Positions 43,939-53,349 of a stretch of 64,000 bases of DNA are shown here, piece by piece. Both the position numbers and the translations under genes were made by a program. Below the pieces are notes generated by a model. The model did no database searches and was not told the origin of the DNA. It worked only from the letters and a program-made list of their open reading frames with translations. Source of the DNA: Thermodesulfovibrio sp. 3907-1M (GTDB lineage: Bacteria > Nitrospirota > Thermodesulfovibrionia > Thermodesulfovibrionales > Thermodesulfovibrionaceae); the NCBI RefSeq assembly GCF_040450955.1, contig NZ_CP144373.1, forward strand, positions 1,592,486 through 1,656,485. Reading direction: 5' to 3'. Position 1 is the stretch's first letter. Each line of letters opens with the position of its first letter.

Positions 43939-43973
43939 TAAAAAATGGCTGCTAAATTCAATTAGCAGCCAAA
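43939..43973 (-). terminator. Terminator of the glutamate synthase operon
   Basis: Ten-bp stem TGGCTGCTAA/TTAGCAGCCA (43946-43955 with 43962-43971) about 40 bases past the GltD-type stop, followed on the minus strand by TTTTTTATT. Confidence 0.85.
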
Positions 43974-44009
43974 ACTTAAATTAATAAGAAAAGATTGATT
44001 TAAGCTGGT

Positions 44010-46427
44010 TTAAATATTCTCAACCATCTCCCACACACCGCAGGGGCATATCCCTACACAGAAGCCACAGGCAATGCATTTATTGTCATCAACAACATAC
44101 TCATATCTTCCATCAGGCTTTTCCACTCTGCTTATTGCACCCCAGTAACAGGTCATCTCACACATGTGACAGTCTCTGCATGAGCCACAACTAAGACACC
44201 TCTCTGCCTCCTGCTCAAGAGAAGATGTGGCGCGACATCTTTCATAGTAGTCAAGTTTGATTTTTTCATAGGGGATTCTCTGCCTTAAATCCCTTGTTAC
44301 AGGTGCATGCATCAACTCTCCATGCAGATACTCGGCAAGAATTCTTCCATGCCCAATTGCATGAGTGACAAGCCCCAAGCCTGTTACATCACCAATTGCA
44401 TAGACTTTTGGATCAGATGTCTGGAAAAATTCATTTATAACGACCCAGCCCTTTTCAGTATGAATCTGTGGCGGAATAAAATCAAGGTCAGGCATATCAC
44501 CTATTGCCATAATTACAAAATCTGCATCAAGACTTGTTCCATCCTTGAAGTAAATCTTTTTTTCCTCTGGAACATATTTTTCAGTGAACTTGGGCCAGAG
44601 GATCTCCACACCTTTTTGTTGTGCCCGTTCAAGCTCTGCTCCAAAAGATGCAGGTTTCTGAATATCAATTGCAGTTACTTTTTCTGCTCCACACAAAAAA
44701 GCCTCTACTGCAGCATCCATTCCCACATTGCCAGCACCAATTATAACCACTTTTTTCCCTTTAAGATCAAATGGTTTACCTTCATTTGTTGCCCTTAAAA
44801 ATTCATACGCTGAGATAGTATGCTCTGACCCGGGGAAAGGGATTTTTCTTGGTTTATGAGCTCCAACTGCTATAACGACAAATTCGTATTCTTTACGTAT
44901 TTTTTCAAAAAGCTCCTTCGTAACCTTTGTATTAAGACGAACATCTGGCACAACTTCAATGAATCTTTCTATTTCCATGTGAAGAATTTTTTTGTCAAGT
45001 CTATGTTCTGGAATACAAAGCTCTATTTTTCCACCAATTTTATCTGTTGCTTCAAACACTGTGACACTGTGTCCTTTAAGGCTTAGTTGCCATGCAACAG
45101 ACATTCCTGCAGGTCCTGCTCCAATCACAGCTACTTTATGTCCTGTTGGTTCTGCCTTCTTTGGGGGAGGAAGCAAGGCTGAAGCTTTACCGAGCTCTTT
45201 TACAGAGATGGGCATATCAATTCTGCCACGGGTACATGCCTGCATGCATAGATTTGGACAAATCATTCCACATACAGTTGCAGGAAGAGGACTGTATTGA
45301 AGTACGAGTTCAAGTGCTTCTTTTATTTTGCCAAGTCTGATCAGCGCTGTTCTTTTATGGGTTGGTATGTTTGTTGGACAACTGTATGCACAGGGTGGAG
45401 CATATTTTTCATTTGCCCATACTGGTTTGTATCTACGATATTTGCCAGTTACTATGTATGGGATAACAGTGGGTTCATGGTCAATGTATTCAGCAAATAT
45501 TCCACCCTGACCAACTTCTTTTTCCCAGTAGTTTTTTCTGAATTCTGAGATTTCAATCTTAAACCATCTTCTCCTTCTTCTTTCCTGTGGTGTAAAGGGG
45601 ACAAGTTTACGCCATTGCTCAACATCTTTTGTGAGTTCATCATAATAATCCATTCTGTCAATGGCAGTAAGAAATGGCTTAAGATTTTCACATAACCACT
45701 GCCAGTCCTGTTCACTTAGTTCAAGAAGTTTTACATCTCTTTCACTGTATCCCTCAATTCTGCCACGGAAATAAATTACACCACCTACCATTCCAACGCA
45801 GGGTCTGTATCCAAGCACTGTTCTTGGATTCCGCGGATTTACTCCACAGATTACTGCAATTCCGCCAGCTTTAAACTCAGCAAAGGAGTCCCCCACATCT
45901 CTGAAATACCAGGACTGAGGAGGATCAAATCTTGGATTGTGTTTTGTCATTGTATCACATCTTGCACCACCACTTCCCTGAACATAAAGAATTCCCTGTG
46001 CAGCAGCATTCCATGCTCCATTTGTAGCATCTCCAAGCACTGTGATTTTTGCACCACAGTTGAGCCATCCAACATCATCGGAAACTCCATTTTTTACCAC
46101 TATCTCTGTGCCGAACATTCCCATTGAACCACATCTCTGTCCAACAGGTCCTTCTACAGTAACTCTCACAGGCTCACCCTGTGGATATATTCTTCCACCA
46201 ATTCCGTGCTGTCCATCAGCATAGACATGTAGATTTCTTGCACCTTCTCTGACAGCTTCCTGAATGTAGTCCTCAAGAATTCTTGAGGGAATCCTTCTTC
46301 CTTTTACATTTCCATGAATAATTACAGATTTTTCATCAACCCATTTTACCACTTCTTCATATGGGATAATGGTTTCATGTAAGCCAATTTTTGGCATTTC
46401 TCTTTGTGTTGTTTTCTTAGCAGGCAT
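44010..46427 (-). CDS. gltD: Glutamate synthase GXGXG domain fused to GltD-type oxidoreductase and ferredoxin
   Basis: An 805-residue fusion. Residues about 20-250 form the GXGXG right-handed helix domain that is the C-terminal part of large glutamate synthase (repeats such as GNVKGRRIPSR and GAKITVLGDATNGAWN). Next is a cysteine-rich adaptor (CAYSCPTNIP, CGMICPNLCMQAC), then FAD and NAD(P) domains (VAVIGAGPAGMSVAWQLS and VVIIGAGNVGMDAAVEAF) and a C-terminal 4Fe-4S ferredoxin (CIACGFCVGICPCG). It supplies electrons to the FMN subunit encoded upstream and overlaps that gene by 11 bases. Fusing GXGXG to GltD departs from the separate archaeal arrangement. Confidence 0.92.
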   Translation of the reverse strand: MPAKKTTQREMPKIGLHETIIPYEEVVKWVDEKSVIIHGNVKGRRIPSRILEDYIQEAVREGARNLHVYADGQHGIGGRIYPQGEPVRVTVEGPVGQRCGSMGMFGTEIVVKNGVSDDVGWLNCGAKITVLGDATNGAWNAAAQGILYVQGSGGARCDTMTKHNPRFDPPQSWYFRDVGDSFAEFKAGGIAVICGVNPRNPRTVLGYRPCVGMVGGVIYFRGRIEGYSERDVKLLELSEQDWQWLCENLKPFLTAIDRMDYYDELTKDVEQWRKLVPFTPQERRRRRWFKIEISEFRKNYWEKEVGQGGIFAEYIDHEPTVIPYIVTGKYRRYKPVWANEKYAPPCAYSCPTNIPTHKRTALIRLGKIKEALELVLQYSPLPATVCGMICPNLCMQACTRGRIDMPISVKELGKASALLPPPKKAEPTGHKVAVIGAGPAGMSVAWQLSLKGHSVTVFEATDKIGGKIELCIPEHRLDKKILHMEIERFIEVVPDVRLNTKVTKELFEKIRKEYEFVVIAVGAHKPRKIPFPGSEHTISAYEFLRATNEGKPFDLKGKKVVIIGAGNVGMDAAVEAFLCGAEKVTAIDIQKPASFGAELERAQQKGVEILWPKFTEKYVPEEKKIYFKDGTSLDADFVIMAIGDMPDLDFIPPQIHTEKGWVVINEFFQTSDPKVYAIGDVTGLGLVTHAIGHGRILAEYLHGELMHAPVTRDLRQRIPYEKIKLDYYERCRATSSLEQEAERCLSCGSCRDCHMCEMTCYWGAISRVEKPDGRYEYVVDDNKCIACGFCVGICPCGVWEMVENI

Positions 46428-48084
46428 AGCTTATCTCCAACCTTTCTGCCATTGCTTTATCATCTATACTTAATCCATCAGACATTCCAATTGGAAGCTC
46501 TGTGCTTCTTCCCATCGGTGCGAATATCTTACGAAGTTCAACATCAGCAGCCTTAAATACTTCCACAAGCCTTTCTGCAACTTTATCAGGATCAAGACGC
46601 CTGTAAAGTTTAGGGTCTTGCGTTGTTATTCCTCTTGGGCACTTTCCTGTATTGCATATGTTGCAACGGTTGTATTCATCGCCAAGACAGTCAGCAGTTG
46701 CCTGCATTATATATTTTCCAACAGCAACTGCACTTGCACCAAGCATTATTAGTGCTGCTGCATTTGCTGCGAGATTTCCTTTTTTACCAATTCCTCCTGC
46801 AGCAATAAGTGGAAGCTCGTTCTGTTTACCCTGTTTTACAAGATCAAGATAGCATTCTCTGATGTTTGATGCAATTGGATGTCCCATTTTATCAAGAGAT
46901 ACATTGTATGCAGCTCCTGTGCCACCGTCTTCCCCATCAATGCATAAAGCAGCAGCATAGGGGTTTCTTGCAAGATTGTTAAGAACTGCTTTGGCAGTCC
47001 GGGTTCCAGAAATTTTAGGATAAACCGGCACTCTGAAGCCAAAAGCCATTGACATTGACTGGATCATCTTCATAACAGACTCTTCAATTGAATACTTTGT
47101 TTGATGAGTTGGAGGTGAAGGAAGATCTACAAATTGAGGAACTCCTCTTATTTCTGCAATCAATTTTATAACCTTTGGAGCCATCAATAAGCCACCGTCT
47201 CCTGGTTTTGCACCCTGACCGTATTTTATTTCTATTGCTGCAGGGTCTTCAGTCATATATGGTAAAGTGTGAATTATGCTGTCCCAGCCAAAATAACCTG
47301 AAGCAATTTGCAAAATAAAATATTTCACATATCTTGATTTAAGAAGTCTTGGAGGAAAGCCTCCTTCACCTGAGCACATAACAACAGGAATTCCTTCAAC
47401 CTCATTAAGATAGGCAACTCCCATTGCAAGTCCTTCCCACATTGTTGGAGAAAGTGCGCCAATAGACATGCTTCCAATCATTATAGGAAATATTTCTCTT
47501 ACTGGCGGAATAAACTTTCCTGAGGATTTATCAACAACAAGTCTGCCATCTTCAACTTTAAGAGGCAATTCCTCTGGAGGAAGAATTCTTCCTATGTATG
47601 AGCGGACTCTAAATTCGTGTCTTCCAGCATCAAGGGCAGGGTCTGTAAGCATTGAGATTCTTGTGAACTTAAGTCTGTCAAGAGTTGATACGCCTGGATC
47701 ATTTCTTCTCCCACCTCTTTTGTATCCTTCTCCTCCACGATTCTTATAAAATAAAAATTTATTCTGAGGATTGTATTCAGGCTCTATAGCATTATTTGGA
47801 CATACAAGAGAACATATGGCACATCCAGTGCAATAGTGTTCAATATCATTAACCTGTTCAATTACATGAATTATTCTTCTTACAGGTCTTGGCTTTGGAG
47901 TATCTCCACCTGATTCAATAACTCTCACGTATTTAACGGCAGGTCTGATGGCTCCCTGAGGACATACTGCTGTACATTGTCCGCAGCGTTTGCAACGGTC
48001 TTCTCTCCAGCGAATTATGTAAGGAAACTCTTTTAGTGTTAATTTATGATTAAAGTCAAGTCTTAAACCTGTAGCTGGTTCCAT
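46417..48084 (-). CDS. gltB: Glutamate synthase FMN domain subunit with N-terminal ferredoxin domain
   Basis: A 555-residue archaeal-type GOGAT core. Two 4Fe-4S motifs at the N-terminus (CKRCGQCTAVCPQ, CTGCAICSLVCPN) precede the FMN-binding barrel (MIGSMSIGALSPTMWEGLAMG, IEIKYGQGAKPGDGGLLM, IDGEDGGTGAAY, AAGGIGKKGNLAANAAALIMLGASAVAVG). The 3Fe-4S cysteines are in CNICNTGKCPRGI. It condenses 2-oxoglutarate with ammonia from the amidotransferase subunit. It overlaps both flanking genes. Confidence 0.95.
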   Translation of the reverse strand: MEPATGLRLDFNHKLTLKEFPYIIRWREDRCKRCGQCTAVCPQGAIRPAVKYVRVIESGGDTPKPRPVRRIIHVIEQVNDIEHYCTGCAICSLVCPNNAIEPEYNPQNKFLFYKNRGGEGYKRGGRRNDPGVSTLDRLKFTRISMLTDPALDAGRHEFRVRSYIGRILPPEELPLKVEDGRLVVDKSSGKFIPPVREIFPIMIGSMSIGALSPTMWEGLAMGVAYLNEVEGIPVVMCSGEGGFPPRLLKSRYVKYFILQIASGYFGWDSIIHTLPYMTEDPAAIEIKYGQGAKPGDGGLLMAPKVIKLIAEIRGVPQFVDLPSPPTHQTKYSIEESVMKMIQSMSMAFGFRVPVYPKISGTRTAKAVLNNLARNPYAAALCIDGEDGGTGAAYNVSLDKMGHPIASNIRECYLDLVKQGKQNELPLIAAGGIGKKGNLAANAAALIMLGASAVAVGKYIMQATADCLGDEYNRCNICNTGKCPRGITTQDPKLYRRLDPDKVAERLVEVFKAADVELRKIFAPMGRSTELPIGMSDGLSIDDKAMAERLEISYAC

Positions 48085-49172
48085 ACTTTTACCTCCTTTG
48101 CACCTGGTGATACAATCACCATGTCATACTTCATTGGATATATATCTTTTGATTTATCTCTTTCAGGAATGACTTTGTCAAGTCCACAAAGCTCTGACAT
48201 AAGTGCATATTTACCTTTTACGCCTCCTACGACTCCTGGTCTCAGTTTTTTTGCATCCTGAACCATAAAGCATGTGCCATCAGGAGTAAAACCTATCACC
48301 ATATTAGGACCGTCAATACAAAGAGGACGAAGGGACATTTTTAAAAGTGATAAAGCTTCTCTGTCAGGTCTCTGTTGTATTTCTTCCCATTTTAATGGAG
48401 TAATTATGTCTTTATAATAAGTAAGCGGAAATCCAAGCTGTCTTACAGAATAATGCAGTATGTGGCAGAACACTTCACTATCTGAATTATATCCCACATA
48501 GCCAGGAAATCCTCTACTCATAAGAAACTCTCTAATAGGAACAAAGGCAGTATTTTCACCATTTGTCATTGTGCAGTATCCCTGAATAAAGAAGGGATGA
48601 CATGCATAAAGATATATTTGATAGTTAGTATTCTGCCTTCCCTGAGCGAATATTATTTTCGCCTCAAGGTTGTCTTTATCAAGTCCAAAAAATTCGGCAA
48701 GTTCAAGAGGATCACCCACTTCTTTGATGGTTACAATATCAGGATAAAAAGAAAAAACAAAGATTGATTCATCGGCTTCGCCCATTTTTCTCAGGGTTAA
48801 TCTCGTATTCATAAGAAGGTCTTCTTTTTCTCTGTCTGATTTATCCTTCCAGTCATCAGGATAATCATAAACTCTTGCAAAATAATAGTCCCTTCTAATG
48901 ATACCCTTTACAGGTTTAATTTTAGGTGTCCACTCATGCATTAGCTTAAAGCCACACTCTTTCATGTAATCATCAAGAATCTCTTTGCCCTTTCTTGAGC
49001 AAATTCCTGAAAGTATAGGATATTTTTTTAAATCTTTAAACTCTCCTCCCAGATCCTTAAGTGTAAGCCCAAGCCCTGAGCCATCGTGTCCTTCTTTCAT
49101 TGTTTCAAGGGCAAGAATATTTTCCATTGGTGAAAAATATTTAGATGATGTTATAGCTGCCAATCTACACAT
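48063..49172 (-). CDS. Glutamate synthase class II amidotransferase subunit
   Basis: A 369-residue N-terminal nucleophile amidotransferase. It starts MCRLAAIT, so Cys2 becomes the catalytic N-terminal cysteine after methionine removal. GFPGYVGYNSDSEVFCHILHY fits the glutamine-site region. It is the stand-alone equivalent of the GltB amidotransferase domain, giving ammonia to the FMN subunit whose gene it overlaps by 22 bases. AGGGAG precedes the start. It is the first gene of the three-gene operon. Confidence 0.9.
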   Translation of the reverse strand: MCRLAAITSSKYFSPMENILALETMKEGHDGSGLGLTLKDLGGEFKDLKKYPILSGICSRKGKEILDDYMKECGFKLMHEWTPKIKPVKGIIRRDYYFARVYDYPDDWKDKSDREKEDLLMNTRLTLRKMGEADESIFVFSFYPDIVTIKEVGDPLELAEFFGLDKDNLEAKIIFAQGRQNTNYQIYLYACHPFFIQGYCTMTNGENTAFVPIREFLMSRGFPGYVGYNSDSEVFCHILHYSVRQLGFPLTYYKDIITPLKWEEIQQRPDREALSLLKMSLRPLCIDGPNMVIGFTPDGTCFMVQDAKKLRPGVVGGVKGKYALMSELCGLDKVIPERDKSKDIYPMKYDMVIVSPGAKEVKVWNQLQV

Positions 49173-49513
49173 CAGTAGTCTCCCTTCGGCAAATGGTTAC
49201 CATAACTTTAGAATATTACCAAAGCTACATTTTTGTCAAATATTTTTTGTAAACTTAATTTGCCTTCTCCTTTTTAAGGCTTAGCTCGTTGGGAATTGTT
49301 ACAAAAAACGTTACAGTTACATGATTTTTGTTAGAGGCAAAAAATGTTGACAAAATTTTAAATATTGATTATCATACTTCTATGTCTATATGGTAACCGT
49401 TAGCCGTTTAAAATTAATGGAAAAGTTTTATATAAATATGGTTAAACTATTTTTGAAAGCTAAAATTTAAACATAAGGGGCTTTGCCTCAATAAAAAACT
49501 GTAGGAGGATGTT
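49173..49513. promoter_or_regulatory. Divergent regulatory region, glutamate synthase operon / glnA
   Basis: This 340-base gap holds two outward promoters. For glnA: TTGACA (49347-49352), 17-bp spacer, TATCAT (49370-49375). For the glutamate synthase operon on the minus strand: TTGACA (plus 49234-49239), 18-bp spacer, TATTCT (plus 49210-49215). Just downstream of each predicted start is the same box, ATGGTAACCGT (49390-49400) and ATGGTAACCAT on the minus strand (49193-49203). Further GTTAC units cluster at 49302-49320. The glnA leader is about 130 bases. Confidence 0.7.
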
Positions 49514-50848
49514 ATGACTTACACAAAACCGAGAGATGAAAAGGATGTAATGAAACTGGTCAAGGAGATGAATGTCAAGTTCGTAAGACTGTGGTTTACT
49601 GATATTCTCGGACAGCTAAAAAGCTTTGCCGTTCCAGTTGAAGAACTTGAAATGGCTTTTTCAGAAGGAATGGGGTTTGATGGTTCATCAATTCACGGAT
49701 TTGCAAGGATTGATGAGTCAGACATGATTGCAAGACCTGATCCAACAACCTTTGCTATTCTTCCATGGAGACCATCAGAAAGCGCTGTTGCAAGAATGTT
49801 CTGTGATATCTATGAGCCTGATGGAACGCCTTACAAAGGAGACCCCAGATATATTCTGAAGTTAAATCTTGAAAAAGCTGCAAAAAAAGGTTACACCTTT
49901 TATCTTGGTCCAGAGCTTGAGTTTTTCTATTTTAAATCGGACAGAAATCCCGAAACTCTTGATGAAGGCGGATATTTTGATTATCCCCTTGATGCTGCAG
50001 AAGACCTGAGAAGAGACACTATCCTGGCTCTTGAACAGATGGGTATCAAAGTGGAATACTCACATCATGAAGTGGCACCTTCTCAGCATGAAATAGACTT
50101 GAGGTATGCTGAAGCTTTACAGATGGCAGACATTGTTATGACATACAGAGTTGTGGTAAAAGAGATTGCCAAGAAGCATGGTGTTTATGCCACATTCATG
50201 CCAAAACCACTTTTTGGTGAAAACGGAAGCGGAATGCATACCCATCAGTCTCTATTTAAAGGTGATAAAAATGCCTTTTTTGATGCAAAAGACAAGTACT
50301 ACCTTTCAGATGTGGCGAAAAGCTACATAGCAGGAGTCTTAACTCACATAAAAGAAATTACTCTTGTTTTGAATCAGTGGGTTAACTCATACAAAAGGCT
50401 TGTTCCTGGTTATGAAGCTCCTGTTTATATCTGCTGGGCAAGAAGAAATAGGTCTGCACTTATAAGAGTTCCACTTTATAAACCCGGCAAAGAAAAAGCA
50501 ACGAGAATTGAGTTAAGAAGTCCAGACCCAGCATGCAATCCCTATTTAGCCTTTGCATGTATGTTAAATGCGGGATTGACAGGAGTGGAGAAGAAGTATA
50601 AACTGCCTGAGCCAGTTGAAAAGGATGTTTATCATCTTGATCCAGAAGAAAGAAAAGCTCTTGGTATAGATAATCTTCCGGGTAGCTTGATTGAAGCCAT
50701 TGAATATGCTGAAAAAAGTGAATTGCTCAGAGAAACTCTTGGAGACCACATATTCACAAATCTCATTGAGAGCAAAAAGAAGGAGTGGGATGACTATCGC
50801 ATCAGAATTTTCCCCTATGAAATTGAAAGATATTTACCGATTCTTTAA
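49514..50848 (+). CDS. glnA: Glutamine synthetase type I
   Basis: A 444-residue GSI that makes glutamine from glutamate, ammonia and ATP. Motifs: GMGFDGSSIHGFARIDESDM, the metal-binding LGPELEFF, HHEVAPSQHEIDLRYA, MPKPLFGENGSGMHTHQSL, and RNRSALIRVP with RIELRSPDPACNPYLAF. The length matches the shorter GSI-alpha type, and the segment near LPEPVEKDVYHLDPEE lacks the adenylylation-loop pattern of GSI-beta, so control is probably not by adenylylation. GTAGGAGG precedes the ATG. A terminator follows directly. Confidence 0.97.
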   Translation: MTYTKPRDEKDVMKLVKEMNVKFVRLWFTDILGQLKSFAVPVEELEMAFSEGMGFDGSSIHGFARIDESDMIARPDPTTFAILPWRPSESAVARMFCDIYEPDGTPYKGDPRYILKLNLEKAAKKGYTFYLGPELEFFYFKSDRNPETLDEGGYFDYPLDAAEDLRRDTILALEQMGIKVEYSHHEVAPSQHEIDLRYAEALQMADIVMTYRVVVKEIAKKHGVYATFMPKPLFGENGSGMHTHQSLFKGDKNAFFDAKDKYYLSDVAKSYIAGVLTHIKEITLVLNQWVNSYKRLVPGYEAPVYICWARRNRSALIRVPLYKPGKEKATRIELRSPDPACNPYLAFACMLNAGLTGVEKKYKLPEPVEKDVYHLDPEERKALGIDNLPGSLIEAIEYAEKSELLRETLGDHIFTNLIESKKKEWDDYRIRIFPYEIERYLPIL

Positions 50849-50852
50849 ATTT

Positions 50853-50882
50853 AGAGGGCAGGTTTCTGCCCTCTCCTTATTT
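50853..50882. terminator. Terminator between convergent glnA and radical SAM gene
   Basis: Nine-bp stem AGAGGGCAG/CTGCCCTCT (50853-50861 with 50866-50874), loop GTTT, then a T-rich tail on the plus strand. It lies between converging genes and may serve both. Confidence 0.85.
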
Positions 50883-51974
50883 TAATAAATGAACATTGCC
50901 AATGGAAACATTTTTTAACCCTGCACTTAAAGCAGCTTCATAGCATTCATGGGCTAATTTTTTAGAAGTTAAAGGAAGATCACTCATATAAAAATGAGGA
51001 TAAAATCCAAGTAAACGGTAGGGAATTTCAGGATTTAATGAGGCAATAAATTTAGCTATATTACTTACTTCTTCACTATCTATATATCCAGGGACTAAGA
51101 GAGTACTTCCAATAAGAAGTGGTGGAACAGATCTTTTTTCAAAAAACTTTGCCACATAGGCGAAATTTTCTAAGGTTCTTTTATTTGAAACTCCTGTTAA
51201 TGCAATGTGCAGAGACTCATCCCATGCTTTCAGGTCAAACTTGATACAGCCTCCTGACTGAAGACTCAACTCAATCATTTTTTCAAGATAGGCTTTATTC
51301 ATTGAACCATTGGTCTCCCAGCATATTCTCAATATCTTTGTCTTTTTTTCTTTAATTGCTCTGCGTGATGCCTCAATGGCAAAAATTATTTGAGGCGAAG
51401 GATCACCTCCAAAATAACATATACAGGATACAGCTGAAGTAATGTCTCTTAATAACTCATCAACGGTTCTTGTTTCTGGTTTAAAGGTTTCTTCTTTAAA
51501 ATGCCAGTTCTGACAGTAAAGACAGTTAAAGGAACAGGCGTGAAAAAATACTGCAAGATTGTAGTATCCGTATTCAGGTCCATTGGTATAGGCAAAATCT
51601 GGATATCCAGAACCAGTTCCAGCAGGGCATACCCAGTCTGCAACACAGTTTGTCGGAAGAGGATCAAGATACCAGTTAAGTTTTCCATGATTGCGTTGAA
51701 GAGCAATTAATTTTCCTCTTTCGTTTTTTCTTAATCCACAATATCCATACTGCCCTTCTGCAATTCTGCATTCGTTTGCACAAATTTTACACTGAACTGC
51801 ATCTTCAGCTTTTGGAGGCGATGGAGGTAATCCATAGGTGAGTCTGCTTGCTGTATGGGATTGTAAAGCCACTGTAATAGCTTGAGATGGCTTTTTTCTT
51901 ATACAGTTAAGACAAACTCCAGGATGTTTTGCAATGTAGGGAGAGAAATTATTGCAAATTTTGCAAGTTGACAT
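50877..51974 (-). CDS. PflA-like radical SAM protein (COG1180 type)
   Basis: A 365-residue radical SAM protein with an N-terminal cysteine-rich region (CKICNNF, CLNC, CKICANECRIAEGQYGYCGLR) resembling the activating-enzyme/AmmeMemoRadiSam group, and the SAM cluster in HACSFNCLYCQNW. CYFGGDPSPQ is the SAM glycine motif. Its substrate is unknown; no glycyl radical enzyme is next to it. TATAAT (minus strand, plus 51980-51985) ends 5 bases before the ATG without a ribosome site, so it may be transcribed separately and leaderless, though it also ends the upstream operon. Confidence 0.85.
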   Translation of the reverse strand: MSTCKICNNFSPYIAKHPGVCLNCIRKKPSQAITVALQSHTASRLTYGLPPSPPKAEDAVQCKICANECRIAEGQYGYCGLRKNERGKLIALQRNHGKLNWYLDPLPTNCVADWVCPAGTGSGYPDFAYTNGPEYGYYNLAVFFHACSFNCLYCQNWHFKEETFKPETRTVDELLRDITSAVSCICYFGGDPSPQIIFAIEASRRAIKEKKTKILRICWETNGSMNKAYLEKMIELSLQSGGCIKFDLKAWDESLHIALTGVSNKRTLENFAYVAKFFEKRSVPPLLIGSTLLVPGYIDSEEVSNIAKFIASLNPEIPYRLLGFYPHFYMSDLPLTSKKLAHECYEAALSAGLKNVSIGNVHLLK

Positions 51975-51991
51975 ATTTAATTATAAAATAA

Positions 51992-52717
51992 TTATAAAAA
52001 TCTTCCCCAGGCACAGTAGTAATCAAAGTGGTCATCGTATATACGGAGTCGTTTTTTGATTACAAAAACTCTATGTAATATAATTCCAAACAGAAAGCCT
52101 CCTACATGTGCCCACCAGGCAACTCCACCCACATCTGCTGGGCTAAGAAGAGAGCCAAGCCCTGAAAAAAGTTGAATAAAAAACCACATGAGAATATAGA
52201 AAAATGCAGGAAGCGCGAAAAAGAATGGAAAAAATAAAATGGGGAATAAAGTTATCACTCTTGCATGCGGAAACATTACCATATAGGCACCTAAAACACC
52301 TGAAATTGCACCTGAAGCTCCAACTGTAGGTATTGTTGAAGCTGGATTGATGAGGCAGTGAATCCAGCTTGCTCCAAATCCGCAAATAAGATAGAAAATT
52401 AAAAATCTGAAAGAACCCATCTTGTCTTCCACATTGTCAGCAAAAATCCACATTACCCACATGTTGCTGATTAAATGAAACCATCCTCCGTGAAGAAACA
52501 TACTCGTTAAGAAAGGAAGATAATAAAAAGGATCAAGAGGAAGGGAGGCTACAAGCATGTATTTTGCAGGAACAACACCAAATATGTGAAATAGATAATC
52601 TAAGTCCTCTTTTGGGAACATGAGTTCAAAAATGAAGATAAATGAATTCAGAGCTATAATCAACCATGTCATGTATGGAGTGTATCTTCTTGGAAGGCAA
52701 TCTCTTATTGGTATCAT
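51992..52717 (-). CDS. Rhomboid intramembrane serine protease
   Basis: A 241-residue, six-TM protein. The catalytic dyad is Ser135 in GASGAISG and His204 in WWAHVGGFLFG; the HGGWFHLISNMWVMWIF segment matches the conserved N-terminal histidine/asparagine helix. It cleaves membrane-spanning substrates inside the inner membrane. It overlaps the DedA-like gene by 4 bases. The last residues (YDDHFDYYCAWGRFL) are a short cytoplasmic tail. Confidence 0.95.
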   Translation of the reverse strand: MIPIRDCLPRRYTPYMTWLIIALNSFIFIFELMFPKEDLDYLFHIFGVVPAKYMLVASLPLDPFYYLPFLTSMFLHGGWFHLISNMWVMWIFADNVEDKMGSFRFLIFYLICGFGASWIHCLINPASTIPTVGASGAISGVLGAYMVMFPHARVITLFPILFFPFFFALPAFFYILMWFFIQLFSGLGSLLSPADVGGVAWWAHVGGFLFGIILHRVFVIKKRLRIYDDHFDYYCAWGRFL

Positions 52718-53349
52718 TTTAATTTACTCCTTTTAATTGATATAGCTTTCCATATGCTCGGCATGACTGAAACAATAATAATACCAAGTATGAACATGGA
52801 AAAGTTCTTTTTCACAAAGGGAAGATTTCCGAAGAAATAACCTGTGGCAATTAAAGAGCCACTCCAGAGAATGCTACTAACGATATTGTAAATCTGAAAC
52901 TTTAAATATCTCATTCTTCCTATGCCTGCTACAAATGGTGCAAAGGTTCTAAGAATTGGCAAAAATCTCGCTATTATTATAGTTTTTGCTCCATGTCTTT
53001 CATAGAATTGGGCAGTTGTATAAAGATGCTTTTTGTTGAAAAAAAAGGAGTTTTCCTTTGAGAAAACTTTCGGACCAACAAATTTACCAACATGATAGTT
53101 TACAGTGTTTCCCACTGTAGCGGCAATACTTAAAATAATTAAGGAGCTCAATGGACAGAGTAATTGCCTTGAAGATAAAGCTCCTACAGTAAAAAGAAGA
53201 GAATCACCTGGCAAAAATGGCGTTACAACAAATCCTGTTTCTGAGAAAACAATGAAGAAAAGCACAACATAAATCCAGTTGCCAATCTGAGAAAAGAGAG
53301 TTTCAAGATAAATGTCAATATGAAGAAGGAGATCAATCAAATCAAACAT
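52714..53349 (-). CDS. DedA-family membrane protein
   Basis: A 211-residue inner-membrane protein with the DedA motifs ETGFVVTPFLPGDSLLFTVGAL and ARFLPILRTFAPFVAGIGRM. The family includes lipid flippases for undecaprenyl phosphate or phosphatidylethanolamine; this protein's substrate is not known. It overlaps the apgM-like gene by 8 bases and the rhomboid gene by 4, in the tail of the threonine operon. Confidence 0.92.
   Translation of the reverse strand: MFDLIDLLLHIDIYLETLFSQIGNWIYVVLFFIVFSETGFVVTPFLPGDSLLFTVGALSSRQLLCPLSSLIILSIAATVGNTVNYHVGKFVGPKVFSKENSFFFNKKHLYTTAQFYERHGAKTIIIARFLPILRTFAPFVAGIGRMRYLKFQIYNIVSSILWSGSLIATGYFFGNLPFVKKNFSMFILGIIIVSVMPSIWKAISIKRSKLK

Noticed and set aside
44307-44798. 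163-codon ORF on the plus strand inside the GltD fusion
   Set aside because: It is antisense to strongly conserved FAD/NAD domains, and its Cys/Phe/Tyr-rich composition is typical of a shadow frame.
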